Origin: Isoetes taiwanensis
Taxonomy: Eukaryota > Streptophyta > Lycopodiopsida > Isoetales > Isoetaceae
Length of the DNA: 64,000 nucleotides
Reading direction: 5' to 3'
Assembly (NCBI GenBank): GCA_021234155.1
Contig: JAJEKV010000505.1
Location: 101,886 to 165,885 of the forward strand
Shown piece after piece: positions 23,263-36,008 of this stretch. The notes under the pieces were generated by a model. That model was not told where the DNA came from. It made no database searches and was given only the letters and a program-made list of their open reading frames with translations. Each line of letters opens with the position of its first letter. Positions within the stretch are counted from its first letter, which is position 1. The position numbers and the translations under genes are program-made.

Positions 23263-26200
23263 TTGGTGTGGGGGTTGAAGTTGTTCGTGCATATTGGTAG
23301 AGTAAGGTTGCTAAATTAGCAAGGTATTGAAGAAAATAATTGCATTAAATAATACGTGAAACGAAAAATGATAAAAAAGTTCTGAGGGTTTTTTTTCTGC
23401 GATGTGTGTAGGTGAAGATATTATATGTATATGTGGTTTATTTATATGTCCGGACTAATGTATTATGATTCCATGTCTAAACACATCCGACAAATTTAAT
23501 GAGAAGATCTATGGTGCCATGATATGGTTGATATGAAGCATTGTTATGATAAACGTAAATCCTAAATTCGAACTCCATAAACATTTAACCCTAAACCCTA
23601 AATGGATGCCCACAAATTCTATGACAAAATCGTCAATCCTAAATCATAAACACCAAACATCTCAAGAGCATTAGCGAACCTGAACTTAGTCAAGTGCTCC
23701 AAGTCCAATAGTAATTATTGGCTGTGTTATTTCATTGCTTGCAATCCGAATATTAGCAGGATCGAAGCAGTAGCCAAGGCGCAATCTGCAAGTTACAACT
23801 AAAACTTTAGAATAGTCCCTCAAAAGACTTAACATATAAAAACTCGTTTCTTCAATTGCAACCATGCTACTATAAACATGCAGCCATGCCACTATATCTT
23901 TGCTTTGACCCACTTTGCCACTATATTTGCATGCAAGTTGTGAAACATGTGAAACCAATGTAAACTAATTTTTTTAAGGCAAGCCATACAAAATTGACTC
24001 GTTAAATAATACATATGAAAAACCACAATAGAAGGAACCCCAGAGACCAAATCTGGCCTATGAGACGGTTACAGACATAGAGGGCATGAGCCCTACCAAA
24101 ACTCGGGAGCTATGCCCCGTAACAAGTCTCAAATACAAAAACAAAACAGTAGGGCATAAGCCCAAAAGCCAAGAACTTCGGGGGCTATGCCCCCTTAACA
24201 ATGTAACCAATAAAGCGAAAGGGTGAAACCAACCAAAACCAAACCAAACCGGGCCGGGAAGCACGGGCTATACAAAACTGTATCCATGGATCAATGGGCC
24301 AATGATCTCATATGGGCACCTAGCCTCCCACAGCCTGCGGCCCGCCGATTTGCGGTCGAAGGCTTAGCTGGACTCGCGATAATTCTTCCCTTAAAGATGC
24401 GTAGAGGCTGCTTGGCGGGGGTAAGGTCTTCTGGGCCGAGAGAAGCGGCTCCCTTTCAAGTGTTTGCCATGGCGGAGGATGTATGTCTGGACAAGCCATC
24501 CAGCGGACTAGCAAGTGTCGGGGCGGCCCGGTCGTCTTTGCTCCAACTCGGGTGTCGCGGGAGAGGATGCTCGTGCGCCTATATGTGCATTACCTGAGTG
24601 AAAAACTGGTCCACCTCAACTATAGCAGGAGTGTCACTCGCCTCTTCCAGACCTATAATGCGTAGGTTCAGGGCGGACGTGTGCTCTGTGGCTCTACTAG
24701 GCTCCTAACGTGGGACCTTCGCCTGCTCAGCGGGCAAACAATCCTCTGCCGGCGACTGTGTGGGCCTAGGTACTGTAGCATCTTCCTGGGGCATGGCATA
24801 TACATGGTCAGGTGCTGATGTTCCGGTAGACACGGTGAAAACATTCGTACTTTCTGCCCGTTTGTGATATCTCGAAGCTGTACCCAGCTCTCTAAGGGTA
24901 ATTGAGCAGATGTCTCTGTGAGAGTGACGATAGATTGGACCATGCGAAGCTTGACCAACAGTTCTGGGGGCATACAATGGATCCGAGCAGTTATTCTGTT
25001 CAAGGCTGCAGCTAAGGATGCATTGAGAGCAGATTGTGCCAGGATTGGACGCTGGGGCCCAAAGGAGGGGGCTGCCTGGAGATAGGGCTCTATCATGGGG
25101 TCAAAGGGCTTATCAGATGATATGGGCACCCTAGTGATTGCAACCACCAACAGTTTCTTAGATCTGTCAAATGATATTCAGTAGATTTGCCAAATTCTCT
25201 TATGCAGCCACCTAAATCTAGAAGATCCACCATGGGAGGCTTTTGAAGCAGCAGTTAACATGTACACCAAGAACGACTAAGAAATAGAAAATAGCTACAG
25301 TTGTACATATGCATTGCTAGTATCTGAAGACGCAATTTGAGAACTTTCCTTTAATGGCCCCTTGCAAACCTATGACTTACCTGCAACTGGTATATGGACA
25401 TCTGTGATCTTTGGTAAAAGAAAAAAACATTGGAAGTAATTTCTAGTGGTACTGATGACACAACCAATATTCAATCATGGGGAATGGAAGATGCACACTT
25501 CACATTATCTATCATATACTTCGTTTCAAAAGGATTTTCCATAATCTAGCATCCAAACATAAACATCAGTGACTCGGTGGTTGCATCAATTTGACAACTC
25601 TTCTTTAACAAAATGCATTTTCTGATGTTCATTTCTGGACCACCATAATGTTACAGAAGTTCCTGATCGAAGCTTCTCTTCTTGAGACCAATGGTTCAAG
25701 GACACAGGCTGGTTCATGAAATCTTAAGAGGATTAGTGAACTTGAACTTAGTCAAATGCTCCAAGTGCAACAATAACTATTGGTAATTGTTGTGTTATTT
25801 CATTGCTTGCAATCTGAATATTAAGGATCGGAGCAAAGAGCCAATCTTAACGCAAGTCACAACCAAACCTTTAGAATAGTCCCTCGAAAGATATAAATGA
25901 ACTTGCCATAAACTATAATTCAATTGCAATCATGCTACCATAAACATGCAGCCATGCCACCATATATGGCTTTCAGGCCACTGCCACCATATACTGCATG
26001 CAAGTTGTGAAACATTACTAAGCCAATGTAAACTAATTTTTTAAGGCAAGCCATACAAAATCTCGTTAAACAATACATATGGAAGACCACAATAGAGTGA
26101 TTGCAACCAAAAGACCACAATAGAGTGATTGCAACCACCAACAGTTCCTTAGATCTGTCAAATAATGATATTATGTTCCATAGATTTGCCAAATTCTCTT

Positions 26201-27374
26201 ATGCATCAGCCACCTAAATCTAGAAGATCCTCCATGGGAGGCTTTTGAAGCAGCATTTAACATGCCACACCAAGAACGACCAAGAAATAGAAAATAGCGA
26301 CACTTGTACATATGCATTGCTAGTATCTGAAGACGCAATTTGAGAACTTTTCTTTAATGGCCCCTTGCAAATCTATGACTTACCTGCAGCTGGTATATGA
26401 TGTCCAGAGAAAAATTCTTGATCTTTGGTACCAGAAAGAAGAAGCATTGGAAGTACTTTCTAGTGGTACTGATGACACTGCCAATATTTAATCATGGGGA
26501 ATGGAAGATGCAAGCTTCACATTATCATTATCACATACTTCTTTTCTATTTTCAAAAGGATTTTCCATAATCTAGCATCCGTTCATAAACATAAGCATGT
26601 TGACAAAATTTTCAAACAATTCAGGTAAAACATTACCAGATGGAAAAATGTCCAAAATTCTTGGAGCATTGCCTAGTTCTCCTATTATGGGACTATAATG
26701 AATGCACCTGCATAATTACCACAACTAGTTGCATCGCATAAATCTAGCTGCAATCTAGCTTCTAAATCTGGCTGCAATTAAATCATGCATTCTAAGTGAA
26801 TCCCAGAAATTAAAAACCATCTACCTCAAATAAATTCCATTGACATCATTATCTATCTCAAACAAATCCTATCAAAATTATTATTACCACAGTTCAGCAT
26901 AGGAATGAAATAAAACAGAGAGCAAGAAAAAGAAAGGAAGCGCTTACCTGTTTTTGCATCCATGAGGTTCCCAGGTCGACCAGCCCTTTGCATCATCATG
27001 GCATAGGTTCCCACATCTTTTTATACACACCATGGCATAGGTTCCCACATCTGCACATGCATCAGACAACTCAAGGTTAGAGGCAACATGAATGCTTGAA
27101 AAATGTCAAATAGTAAACCTTATCTATATATTCAAAATGTCGTAGCATCAAAAAACTCTACTACTGTTGGTATTGTCTCCTACTGCCAATTTAAAACGTG
27201 CAAATTCAAGATTTTGGCACTCACTGCATCAATTGAGTGTGCTTCTTGTTATATAATTCTGATCTATAAAGCCTCAAACAGAATTAATTGCTAACAACCT
27301 GTGGAAAAAAAAAATTAACCAGGCTACACTTATTAGAATCCCTGACAAAATAGGTGCCAAAGAAAATCGCTCTA
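23263..27374. other. Spacer of unit B, including a 160-codon minus-strand ORF
   Basis: Counterpart of 15,180-18,742. The longest frame, minus 24,668-25,150 (160 codons), begins MVVAITRVPISSDKPFDPMI and contains RMVQSIVTLTETSAQLPLES. It is the best-preserved form of a sequence broken in unit A and deleted in unit C. I do not recognise the family. It might be a gag/ORF1-like protein of an older element because it shares the LINE's orientation, but there is no zinc knuckle. A CCCTAAACCCTAAA word lies at about 23,590. A 28-bp unit (agaccacaatagagtgattg...) is tandemly doubled at about 26,090-26,140. It ends with the CTCTA target site at 27,370-27,374. Confidence 0.5.
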
Positions 27375-27944
27375 TGTTTGGGGTCTGGGTTCGGGAACTC
27401 CTGCAAGACAGCCCTCTGTGAGGACCCTTGGATCTAACAGGAGAATCCGGGGACTATGTCACGCGGGATTTGCAAGAAAAACAAGGAAAAGGGAAAAGAA
27501 AACAAAAGAGAACAATGATCCACAATACGCTTCCTTCGATGTCAATGAAGATACATGAGCTCTACTTGTCGAGAGAAAACCAAAATGAGACAAGACTCAA
27601 AACTCATCTAAAAAAACTAGAGCTTAGCTCTAGGCATATATATAGTACACAATGGCCTTTGGCCCAATATTATACACTGACTGGAAGGAGGCCTGATTTC
27701 TTGAAGGAATCTTTGTGATTACCTCTTGAAGTGCCCCAAAATCATAAGCGACGCTGGCAAAGTGATGGGCCGTCACTTGTCTGGCGAAGGCCTCTTATTG
27801 GTAGCGTGGGCTTTGACTGCGTGGTCTCGCTGCTTGGTCTTTTGCCGGGCCTTTGACAACCGGCCGTGCGGCTAATGGGTCCTTTGGACTTGACTTGGTC
27901 CGTCAGATGCATGAATAGTCCATGCGGGAGGCACGGGACTAACA
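27375..27944 (-). repeat. Ty3 3' LTR, unit B copy
   Basis: 570-bp LTR with the same TGTT...AACA ends and the same left-flanking CTCTA as unit A, which shows it was duplicated with its flank and did not insert independently. A short purine tract (complement of CCTCCACC) follows. Confidence 0.85.
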
Positions 27945-30300
27945 CCTCCACCAAAAACGACACTTTCGAGTGAAGAAAAGGAGGAAGTGTTTCGAAGGCG
28001 AACTAACGGTTTGAAAGTGATCCTCACGGAATGAGGACGAAACACCATTATGGTAAGTGCCAATGAGAGATCGACATATTTGAAGAGCAAGTAGGAGTGT
28101 TGAGCCCAAGGCGGGATACGCATCAATGAGGAAATGAGAGCGCACCATGTCTTCCGGGGAAAGCGGCATGGGCGGTGAAAGCTAACCGGCACTCCATGAG
28201 AAGGCAAAACGGAGACGAAGGCACCGATAATCGCATTAGGGTTGCGAAAAAATGGACGATGCGATTTAAGGAGCTGACCGAGGATGCACTTGAGAGCAGG
28301 ACGAAGCCCCTTGACGGTGTCTTGAAGGGTACGGTGAGGTGGCGGCGTGCAGAAGGTATCAAGGCCATGAGCGGCATGGGAGTTTGCCAACCACGCTCAT
28401 TTGCAATATAGATCCAATTTGAAGTGTCATCGAGGGTAGCACCATCCTCCCAATTGGGTGAAGGACAAAACTTGAGGGATCCCACCGTAGATCCGAGTGA
28501 GATCGGTGAGTCCACGGTGGCCATCGGGACCTTGGTCCAAAAGGGAGAGCGCCAATTAGGCGTGGAGGGCAGGCGTGGAGGGACACCGAGGGAAGCATAT
28601 GGAGGGGAGGGCGGGTGGTAGTGCGTTGAGCTTGCTCCTAATTCCGCGAGCAAGGTGGGGATCAAGAGCTTTGCACCACTGATCCCACTCGGAAGTAGAG
28701 AGCTGAGTATAGGCAGGAGGATTATCCCATCAGGTAGGTATTGTCTTGCTATCGGAAGAGCACGCATGGCCCGATTGTAGCACCACAATCTTGCATATAA
28801 ACTTGGGCAAGCGGAAGATCCCGGGATGTCAGATTCTTCTCGGACTGTTCGGCGTTTTGTTTGCCATAGAGGTAAATGATGAGCAAGCTGGGGCATGTAC
28901 TCTCGATGAAGAGCGTGAGTCCGATCATGATCTGGCGGTAGGGGTTGCTATCCAAGAGCAACCAGTGATTTTGTGAATCACCACGAAAGTTCTCATGTGG
29001 CCCATCAATTTGTCAATTTGTCGGCGGATAGAAGTCATGAAAGATGTATGCCGCCGGCTGAACAATCCTCAAGGTGATTAAATCAGGTCTTCCTGATGAA
29101 TGAGGTCAAGACTAAGAGGGCCGCAGTAAGCCTTTTGTCTTCAATCGAGAGGTCTGGCAAACCGGAGAAAAATCTCGATGCGCATGTGGGCATCAGCGAC
29201 CATTTGCACCCACCACTTGAAAAGAAAGAGGTGGCGTGCAGTGCAACCACATAATCAAGGTAATCGGAAGGAATAGCAAAATCCACCGGGGTGGAGAGCT
29301 ATATTAATATAGCCCTCTTGTTTTAGTTTGGGCTTCTTGTGGTGGGCGGCTTGCTGGAGCTGATGTTCAAGATCAATGGATCGGTTTTTCCTTCGGCGAA
29401 GGCGCGATCGATCCGCGGACGCGTTTAGAGGCGTATGTGAAGAGGATTGCCAGGGGAGTATGGAGTGAAGCTTTGCAATCTCTGATCATCAAGTATCTTT
29501 TGCTTCTGGGCCTCATGGAGTTGATCCTATAGAGGCGTGACGAGAGGTTAGCGTGGAAAGGCGAGCTTCCAAAGAGGCTATTTGAGCGTCCTGTATGAAG
29601 GTCTTGGGCGAGTGGTGTAATGCAGAAAGCTCGTATCGACATATCCAGCTTTTTGCAATGTCTTTATCCTTGTCAACCAAGAGAGTCTCCGTTCATGACT
29701 GCTCAACAATTCTCAAATGGTGGTTTGTAATTGAGCTTCAGCGTCGGCAAGCGAACTATTGATGAGTGGGCGGTCTTTAGATCCTCATGGGCCGTAAAAG
29801 AGCCTGCGTGCTTTCTTTGAAGCTTGTCCTCCAGAGTTTGAATTTGTGTTGCTTGGCTTTGAAGGTCTCGTGAACGCATCAGGAGGTCTCGGGGGCGCTT
29901 GTACCCATTCCAAAAGAATTTCCGGGATTCTTGCACTTGAGCGGCGGCTTGAACATCCCTACCGGTATTGATACGGCTGGCAAGGATTTGGATGTGGAGG
30001 CCTGCTGTTGCCTTGTGTGTGGCGTTTGAGAAACATGAGGAGAATCAGAGGCGTGCGAAGAAGAGAGATCAGGCGGGACATGCGTATGCTATGCGTTGAA
30101 CATGACCGGGAGAAGAAGGGTGAAGGGGCACTTGGCCGAGTGTGAGGAAGGGAGTGAAGGGACTGCTGAGTGGAAGCATGAGAAATGCAAGGTGAGGGAG
30201 GAGGTAGCGACGGGATGATGGCTTGAAGATGGCCACCCACCAGAGGCTTCAAAGGCGGAGGAGGGGCAGCCGAATGCGCGGCCGACTTCATGAAGGAGGA
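27945..30300 (-). pseudogene. Ty3 ORF3 region (coiled-coil), unit B copy
   Basis: Same content and order as the unit A copy: SLHSLPHTRPSAPSP near 30,150, a coiled-coil stretch with LEDKLQRKHAG near 29,830, DLPLAQVYMQDCGATIG near 28,800, and FKYVDLSLALT near 28,080. Frames change often. The longest readable piece is minus 28,123-28,896 (257 codons). Confidence 0.6.
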
Positions 30301-30577
30301 CAGAGAATAGCATTTGTGGGCCAATCAATATGGTGGTTGGAGCGGATAGCTGTGATCACCATATTATAGAATGGTTTATTGATATGGGTGTTCTTGATAG
30401 AATACCCAAGCAATTTGCGCCACAAAAACTTGACAAAAGTGTCATGGGACTTTGCAATATTGGTGAGGCGATGCATGTTGGCTTGATAAGAAGGAGCACC
30501 AAACTGAGTGACATCGATGTCCTGTAAGGCAGCCCAAGATAAAGAAGGTGTTTGCAAAGGAATTCGGAATACCTCAG

Positions 30578-32660
30578 AAATAATTTGAAACTTAATCCAA
30601 GCAATAGAGATTTTATGACCACCATAAAGACATCTATTTCTATGCTTCCAAATGTTCCATAGAATAATGTAACAGACTGAGTTTCTAAAAGGCTCATTGT
30701 TGGAAATAAATTCAATTATATTCCCAGGTTTTGAAATGCCAAAGATACTTAAGATCCAAACCCAAAAATTATCAATTGTTTGACATGTAAAAATGTGCTG
30801 CACACTTTCAATGGAATTACAATCAAGAGGACAAAGTTGAGATATGACATGATCTGAGCTTGAATAGATTCTGTGAACAAGTTCCAAACAAGGAATACTT
30901 TTATTAGCTAAAAGCCAGGTGAAGAAAGCAACCTTTGGCGGGCAGTAACTTCTCCAGGTTTTTTTAAATAGCATAGATTCAAGATCAGAATTAATATTCC
31001 AATACTTTCCAGCTTTAGATTTGGGATAGTCTCGAGTTAGATGGGCATAAATATTGGAGACTTTGTAGATTTTCTTATCTCCACAAGACCAATGAATATT
31101 ACATATTGTATTAGGATCAATCTTAATAGCTTTCACAGATCTCATAATATGATCAAAAAGGATTTTATCAGAGGTAGTGCCACCAATTTTGGATCTAAAT
31201 CTCGTCCAGGAGATCCATTTATCATCCTGCCATAGATCACCTAAACATGAAATACCTTTTTGCATCCATTTTCTGTAAATTCTGGGATGTTTCAAAGCTA
31301 AAGGTCTTTGATCTCGAAAAGCTAAATTAGAATTCCAGAAAATACTAGTATTATGGTAGGAATCATGCAGTGGATCATAAGAATAAGCTTTAGAGACCTT
31401 CTTCCAGGATATAATTAAGTTTCTCATTAAAGGAGAGGTGTTGGCACCAGTCTTGAAATCAAAGAAAGCAGAATGAGGCAAATGATGATTGACTGAAGGG
31501 TGCCCTTCAAACCTACTGTTTTGCAACCAATACTTGGTAAATGAAGTAGCAGGATTGCCCTGATTATATAAAGTCTTCCAGACATATTTCCCTGCTAAAG
31601 CATAACCTTGAAGAAGTAAGTTGTTACAACCAAGCCCTCCTTTATCTTTTTTCTGAGTAACATAGTTCCATTTAACCATATGGTTTTTTCCCCAAATATA
31701 GTTCCTTACAATTCTCTCAATTTGCTGATAGATACATTTTGGCGCCAAAAGAGCAGACGAAAAATAAATATGAGAACTAGAAAGAACTGAGTTAGCAATG
31801 ATAGTTCTCCCTGCTAAAGATAGACAACTGCCATAATTATTGAGCTTTCTCCTAATCTTGGAGACAATGGGAGACCAAAGATTCTTGACACTTGTGTCCA
31901 AAGAAAGAGGCATTCCAAGAAGAGTAGTAGAATGACTGAAGTCAAAGCATTTAATGCCAAAGATATCAGATTGATTGGACTCTCCAAGGATGATACATTT
32001 TTGCTTGTTGAGGTAGATCCCAGAGGCAACACTGAATCCCTTAATAGTATTTAGGAAGAATTCAATGTTATTTATCTCATTCTATAGGAAGCTGAAAGAA
32101 TCATCAGCATATTGCATTAGAGATAATTGATTAACATTATCAGAAAGCCTTAATCCTTCAATATTTCCAATCTGCTGATGGTGCTGAATTACTCTTGTTA
32201 GCATTTCAGCTACAATAATAAATAGGTAGGGGGGTAAAGGACAACCCTGCCTAACTCCTTTGTTCAAAGAAAAGAATCTGCTTGGAGAACCATTAATTAT
32301 AATTGAAGACTGAGATCTTAAGTTGAGGCCCATGATCAAATCAAATAATTTGGTAGGAAAGCCAATTTTTTGAAGGGCAAGAATTAGAAAGTCCCATCTA
32401 ACTGTATCAAAGGCCTTAGAAAAGTCAAGCTTCAGGAGAACACAGTTTTGATTTGAAATTCTTGCCCAATGCATGCCCTCCATAGCTGCTATGTAATTGT
32501 CAAGAATATACCTATACCTATTGGACGAGAACGCTAATTGGTGCAAACTTATATTTTTTTGAAGGTAACCTTTGATTCTATTGGCTATAATTTTTGCACA
32601 GAGTTTGTAAGTTGTATTGGTCAATGATATAGGCCTCCAGTCACTAAAAGTCAATCAAAT
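30578..32660 (-). pseudogene. L1-type LINE ORF2, unit C (nearly intact RT and zf-RVT)
   Basis: Best copy of the LINE. The frame at 32,082-32,654 has DWRPISLTN, FSKAFDTVRWDF, KGVRQGCPLPPYLF and the catalytic YADD (about 32,107-32,118). A single TAG at 32,082-32,084 (AAG in unit A) separates it from a 541-codon frame (30,288-31,913) in the same phase. That frame has SLAGRTIIANSVL, the CPPKVAFFTWL zf-RVT core and the HIFTC cysteine motif. The last ~90 codons are Ty3-derived residues fused at the tandem junction. No endonuclease domain is present, so it could not have retrotransposed alone in this form. Confidence 0.88.
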
Positions 32661-32726
32661 ATTATCTCCGAGAGAAATTGAACTTGGCAAGCCAACCCTT
32701 TGTAATTGTCGACTTCATTATATTTT

Positions 32727-32766
32727 CACACACACACACGCGCGCGCGCGCGCGCACACACACACA
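32727..32766. repeat. (CA)n/(CG)n microsatellite, unit C
   Basis: Counterpart of 14,881-14,922 with an uninterrupted CG block of about eight repeats in the centre, flanked by CA runs. Confidence 0.9.
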
Positions 32767-35407
32767 TTTTTACTTATGCATAGCCAAGATATGCAATCTA
32801 AATGCACAAATCTAAATACCTAAATCCTAAGACCCTAAATCATAATCCCTAAATTTGTGGTGTGAAGAATTGTTGATATCATTGCATGCTCCATCTGTCA
32901 TGCATATTACATCCTAATTCTTCAGAATTCATAAAATGACAAAGACAAAATTATTGTCGAGCTTTGATTAACATTTGTCATGTTTTAACTACTCATGATG
33001 ATTGTTCAGTGGTTCTATTTGAACTTGAATTGGTGTGGGGGTTGAAGTTGTTCGTGCATATTGGTAGAGTAAGGTTGCTAAATTAGCAAGGTATTGAAGA
33101 AAATAATTGCATTAAATAATACGTGAAACGAAAAATGATAAAAAAGTTTACAGGGTTTAAGCTTTTGCGATGAGTGTGTAGGTGAAGATATTATATGTAT
33201 ATGTGGTTTATTTATATGTCCGGACTAATGTATTATGATTCCATGTCTAAACACATCCGACAAATTTAATGAGAAGATCTATGGTGTCATGATATGGTTG
33301 ATATGAAGCATTGTTATGATAAACGTAAATCCTAAATTCGAACTCCATAAACATTTAACCCTAAACCCTAAATGGATGCCCACAAATTCTATGACAAAAT
33401 CGTCAATCCTAAATCATAAACACCAAACATCTCAAGAGCATTAGCGAACCTGAACTTAGTCAAGTGCTCCAAGTCCAATAGTAATTATTGGCTGTGTTAT
33501 TTCATTGCTTGCAATCCGAATATTAGCAGGATCGAAGCAGTAGCCAATGCGCAATCTGCAAGTCACAACCAAACCTTTAGAATAGTCCCTCGAAAGATAT
33601 AAATGAACTTGCCATAAACTATAATTCAATTGCAATCATGCTACCATAAACATGCAGCCATGCCACCATATATGGCTTTCAGGCCACTGCCACCATATAC
33701 TGCATGCAAGTTGTGAAACATTACTAAGCCAATGTAAACTAATTTTTTAAGGCAAGCCATACAAAATTGACTCGTTAAACAATACATATGGAAGACCACA
33801 ATAGAGTGATTGCAACCAAAAGACCACAATAGAGTGATTGCAACCACCAACAGTTCCTTAGATCTGTCAAATAATGATATTATTTTTTTATTGAAGGACG
33901 TCATTCTATTCATCATCACATCATGAGTACATTCTACATCACTTTATTCTACATATCACATGAAAGCCAATCCACTACCTAGGTGCGATATGCTAGGAGC
34001 TGCTTTGCATGTGATTATCGAGTACATATGGCAGGTTTAAGGTCTCTACTACAGGACCAGTTGGTCATACTTGAACCCGTGACCTCGGGGCAATGGATTT
34101 TAAGGTCCCATTACTAGACCGATATTGGTCAGGTTTGAACCCGTGACCTCGGGTGTGGCAGTTTAAAGTCCTGCCACTAGACCATGCCCCGAAGGGCTCA
34201 AATAATGATATTATGTTCCATAGATTTTCCAAATTCTCTTATGCATCAGCCACCTAAATCTAGAAGATCCTCCATGGGAGGCTTTTGAAGCAGCATTTAA
34301 CATGCCACACCAAGAACGACCAAGAAATAGAAAATAGCGACACTTGTACATATGCATTGCTAGTAAAGGCATAATTTGAGAACTTTTTCTTTAATGGCCT
34401 TTGCAAATCTATGACTTACCTGCAGCTGGTATATGATGTCCAGAGAAAAATTCTTGATCTTTGGTACCAGAAAGAAGAAGCATTGGAAGTACTTTCTAGT
34501 GGTACTGATGACACTGCCAATATTTAATCATGGGGAATGGAAGATGCAAGCTTCACATTATCATTATCACATACTTCTTTTCTATTTTCAAAAGGATTTT
34601 CCATAATCTAGCATCCGTTCATAAACATAAGCATGTTGACAAAATTTTCAAACAATTCAGGTAAAACATTACCAGATGGAAAAATGTCCAAAATTCTTGG
34701 AGCTATAATGAATGCACCTGCATAATTACCACAACTAGTTGCATCGCATAAATCTAGCTGCAATCTAGCTTCTAAATTTGGCTGCAATTAAATCATGCAT
34801 TCTAAGTGAATCCCAGAAATTAAAAACCATCTACCTCAAATAAATTCCATTGACATCATTATCTATCTCAAACAAATCCTATCAAAATTATTATTACCAC
34901 AGTTCAGCATAGGAATGAAATAAAACAGAGAGCAAGAAAAAGAAAGGAAGCGCTTACCTGTTTTTGCATCCATGAGGTTCCCAGGTCGACCAGCCCTTTG
35001 CATCATCATGGCATAGGTTCCCACATCTTTTTATACACACCATGGCATAGGTTCCTACATCTGCACATGCATCAGACAACTCAAGGTTAGAGGCAACATG
35101 TTTTATTGTATGCACCACAATGCTTGAAAAATGTCAAATAGTAAACCTTATCTATATATTCAAAATGTCGTGAGCATCAAAAAAACTCTACTCTTTGTTG
35201 GTATTGTCTCCCACTGCCAATTTAAAACGCGTGCAAATTCAAGATTTTGGCACTCACTTTGCATCAATTGAGTGTGCTTCTTGTTATATAATTCTGATCT
35301 ATAAAAGCCTCAAGCGAATTAATTGCTAACAACTGTGGAAAAAAAAAATTAACCGAGGCTACACTTATTAGAATCCCCGACAAAATAGGTGCCAAAAGAA
35401 AATGGCT
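32767..35407. other. Spacer of unit C
   Basis: Non-coding counterpart of the unit A and B spacers: CCCTAAACCCTAAA word near 33,358, a deletion of about 2 kb near 33,545 relative to unit B, the doubled 28-bp word at about 33,790-33,845, and the SINE insertion described separately. 34,215-35,407 matches 26,178-27,369 apart from small indels. Confidence 0.65.
33867..34214 (-). mobile_element. tRNA-derived SINE with 17-bp target duplication
   Basis: The 314-bp insert (33,884-34,197) is flanked by perfect direct repeats TCAAATAATGATATTAT (33,867-33,883 and 34,198-34,214). On the minus strand it begins with a tRNA-like head: GGGGCATGGTCTAGTGGCAGG contains an A-box-like TGGTCTAGTGG, and CACGGGTTCAAACC is B-box-like. 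A second and a degraded third copy of the head follow (each with GGTCTAG or GGTCCTG and CACGGGTTCAA). It ends in a T-run on the plus strand (poly-A tail). Units A (about 17,770) and B (about 26,157) have the empty site, so the insertion post-dates the triplication. Confidence 0.88.
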
Positions 35408-35412
35408 CTCTA

Positions 35413-35991
35413 TGTTTGGGTGCGGGTTGGGGGAACTCCTGCAAGCCCTCTAAGAGGACCCTTGGATCTATTGGGGAGAATCGGGGACTATGTCAGCCGG
35501 GATTTGCAAGAAAAACAAGGAAAAGGGAAAAAACAAAAAAGAACAATGAGATCACAATATCAAATCGCTTCCTTGATGTCAATGAAGATACATGAGCTCA
35601 TAATCGAGAAAATCGAAAATGAGACAAGACTCAAAACTCATCTAAAACTAGGAGCTAGCTCTACTCATATATATAGTACAATGGCCTTTGGCCCAATATA
35701 GACACTACGACCGATCTGGGTGCGACTCACGGAAGGAGGCGATTCTGAGGAATCTTTGGCGGTGCCTCTTGAAGTGCACGAAATCATGCGCGAAATCTGA
35801 GATGGCGGTGATGGGTCCACTTGGCCGCGCCACCTCTTGGTATGAGCGTGGGCTTTGGATCTGCGTGGTTTGGCCGCTTGGTCTTCACTGGGCCTTTGAC
35901 CTGGTGACCCGTGCACGGATGTGGATCCTTGGACTTGACTTGGTCCGTCGTATGCATGAATAGTCTATACCCGGGAGAGGCAGGACTAACA
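35413..35991 (-). repeat. Ty3 3' LTR of the full-length element
   Basis: 579 bp, TGTT...AACA ends. A polypurine tract (complement of CTCCCTCCTCCCCAACC, 35,992-36,008) adjoins its inner edge, the expected plus-strand primer position. Confidence 0.88.
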
Positions 35992-36008
35992 CTCCCTCCT
36001 CCCCAACC
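35992..36008 (-). other. Polypurine tract
   Basis: Minus-strand GGTTGGGGAGGAGGGAG directly before the 3' LTR start TGTTAG, the site where plus-strand DNA synthesis is primed in LTR retrotransposons. Confidence 0.75.

Larger units (their letters stand above)
21975..30577. repeat. Tandem segment, unit B (~8.6 kb)
   Basis: Second copy of the segment, with the same order as unit A. Its private change is a ~1.1-kb deletion joining the LINE at 23,262 directly to spacer sequence (equivalent to joining 14,059 with about 15,180 of unit A). That removes the LINE RT core and the CA/CG tract. The left junction carries the same 14-bp filler, tcggaatacctcag, as the unit B/C junction. Confidence 0.85.

Noticed and set aside
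30288-31913. 541-codon open frame as a host gene
   Set aside because: It is the C-terminal half of a LINE ORF2 (thumb and zf-RVT region), fused at its end to Ty3-derived sequence at the tandem junction.
18743-35991. Three separate tandem LTR elements each containing a LINE-type RT
   Set aside because: It first looked like LTR-internal-LTR arrays. The CTCTA flanks and the coincident array edges show instead one Ty3 insertion followed by segmental triplication.
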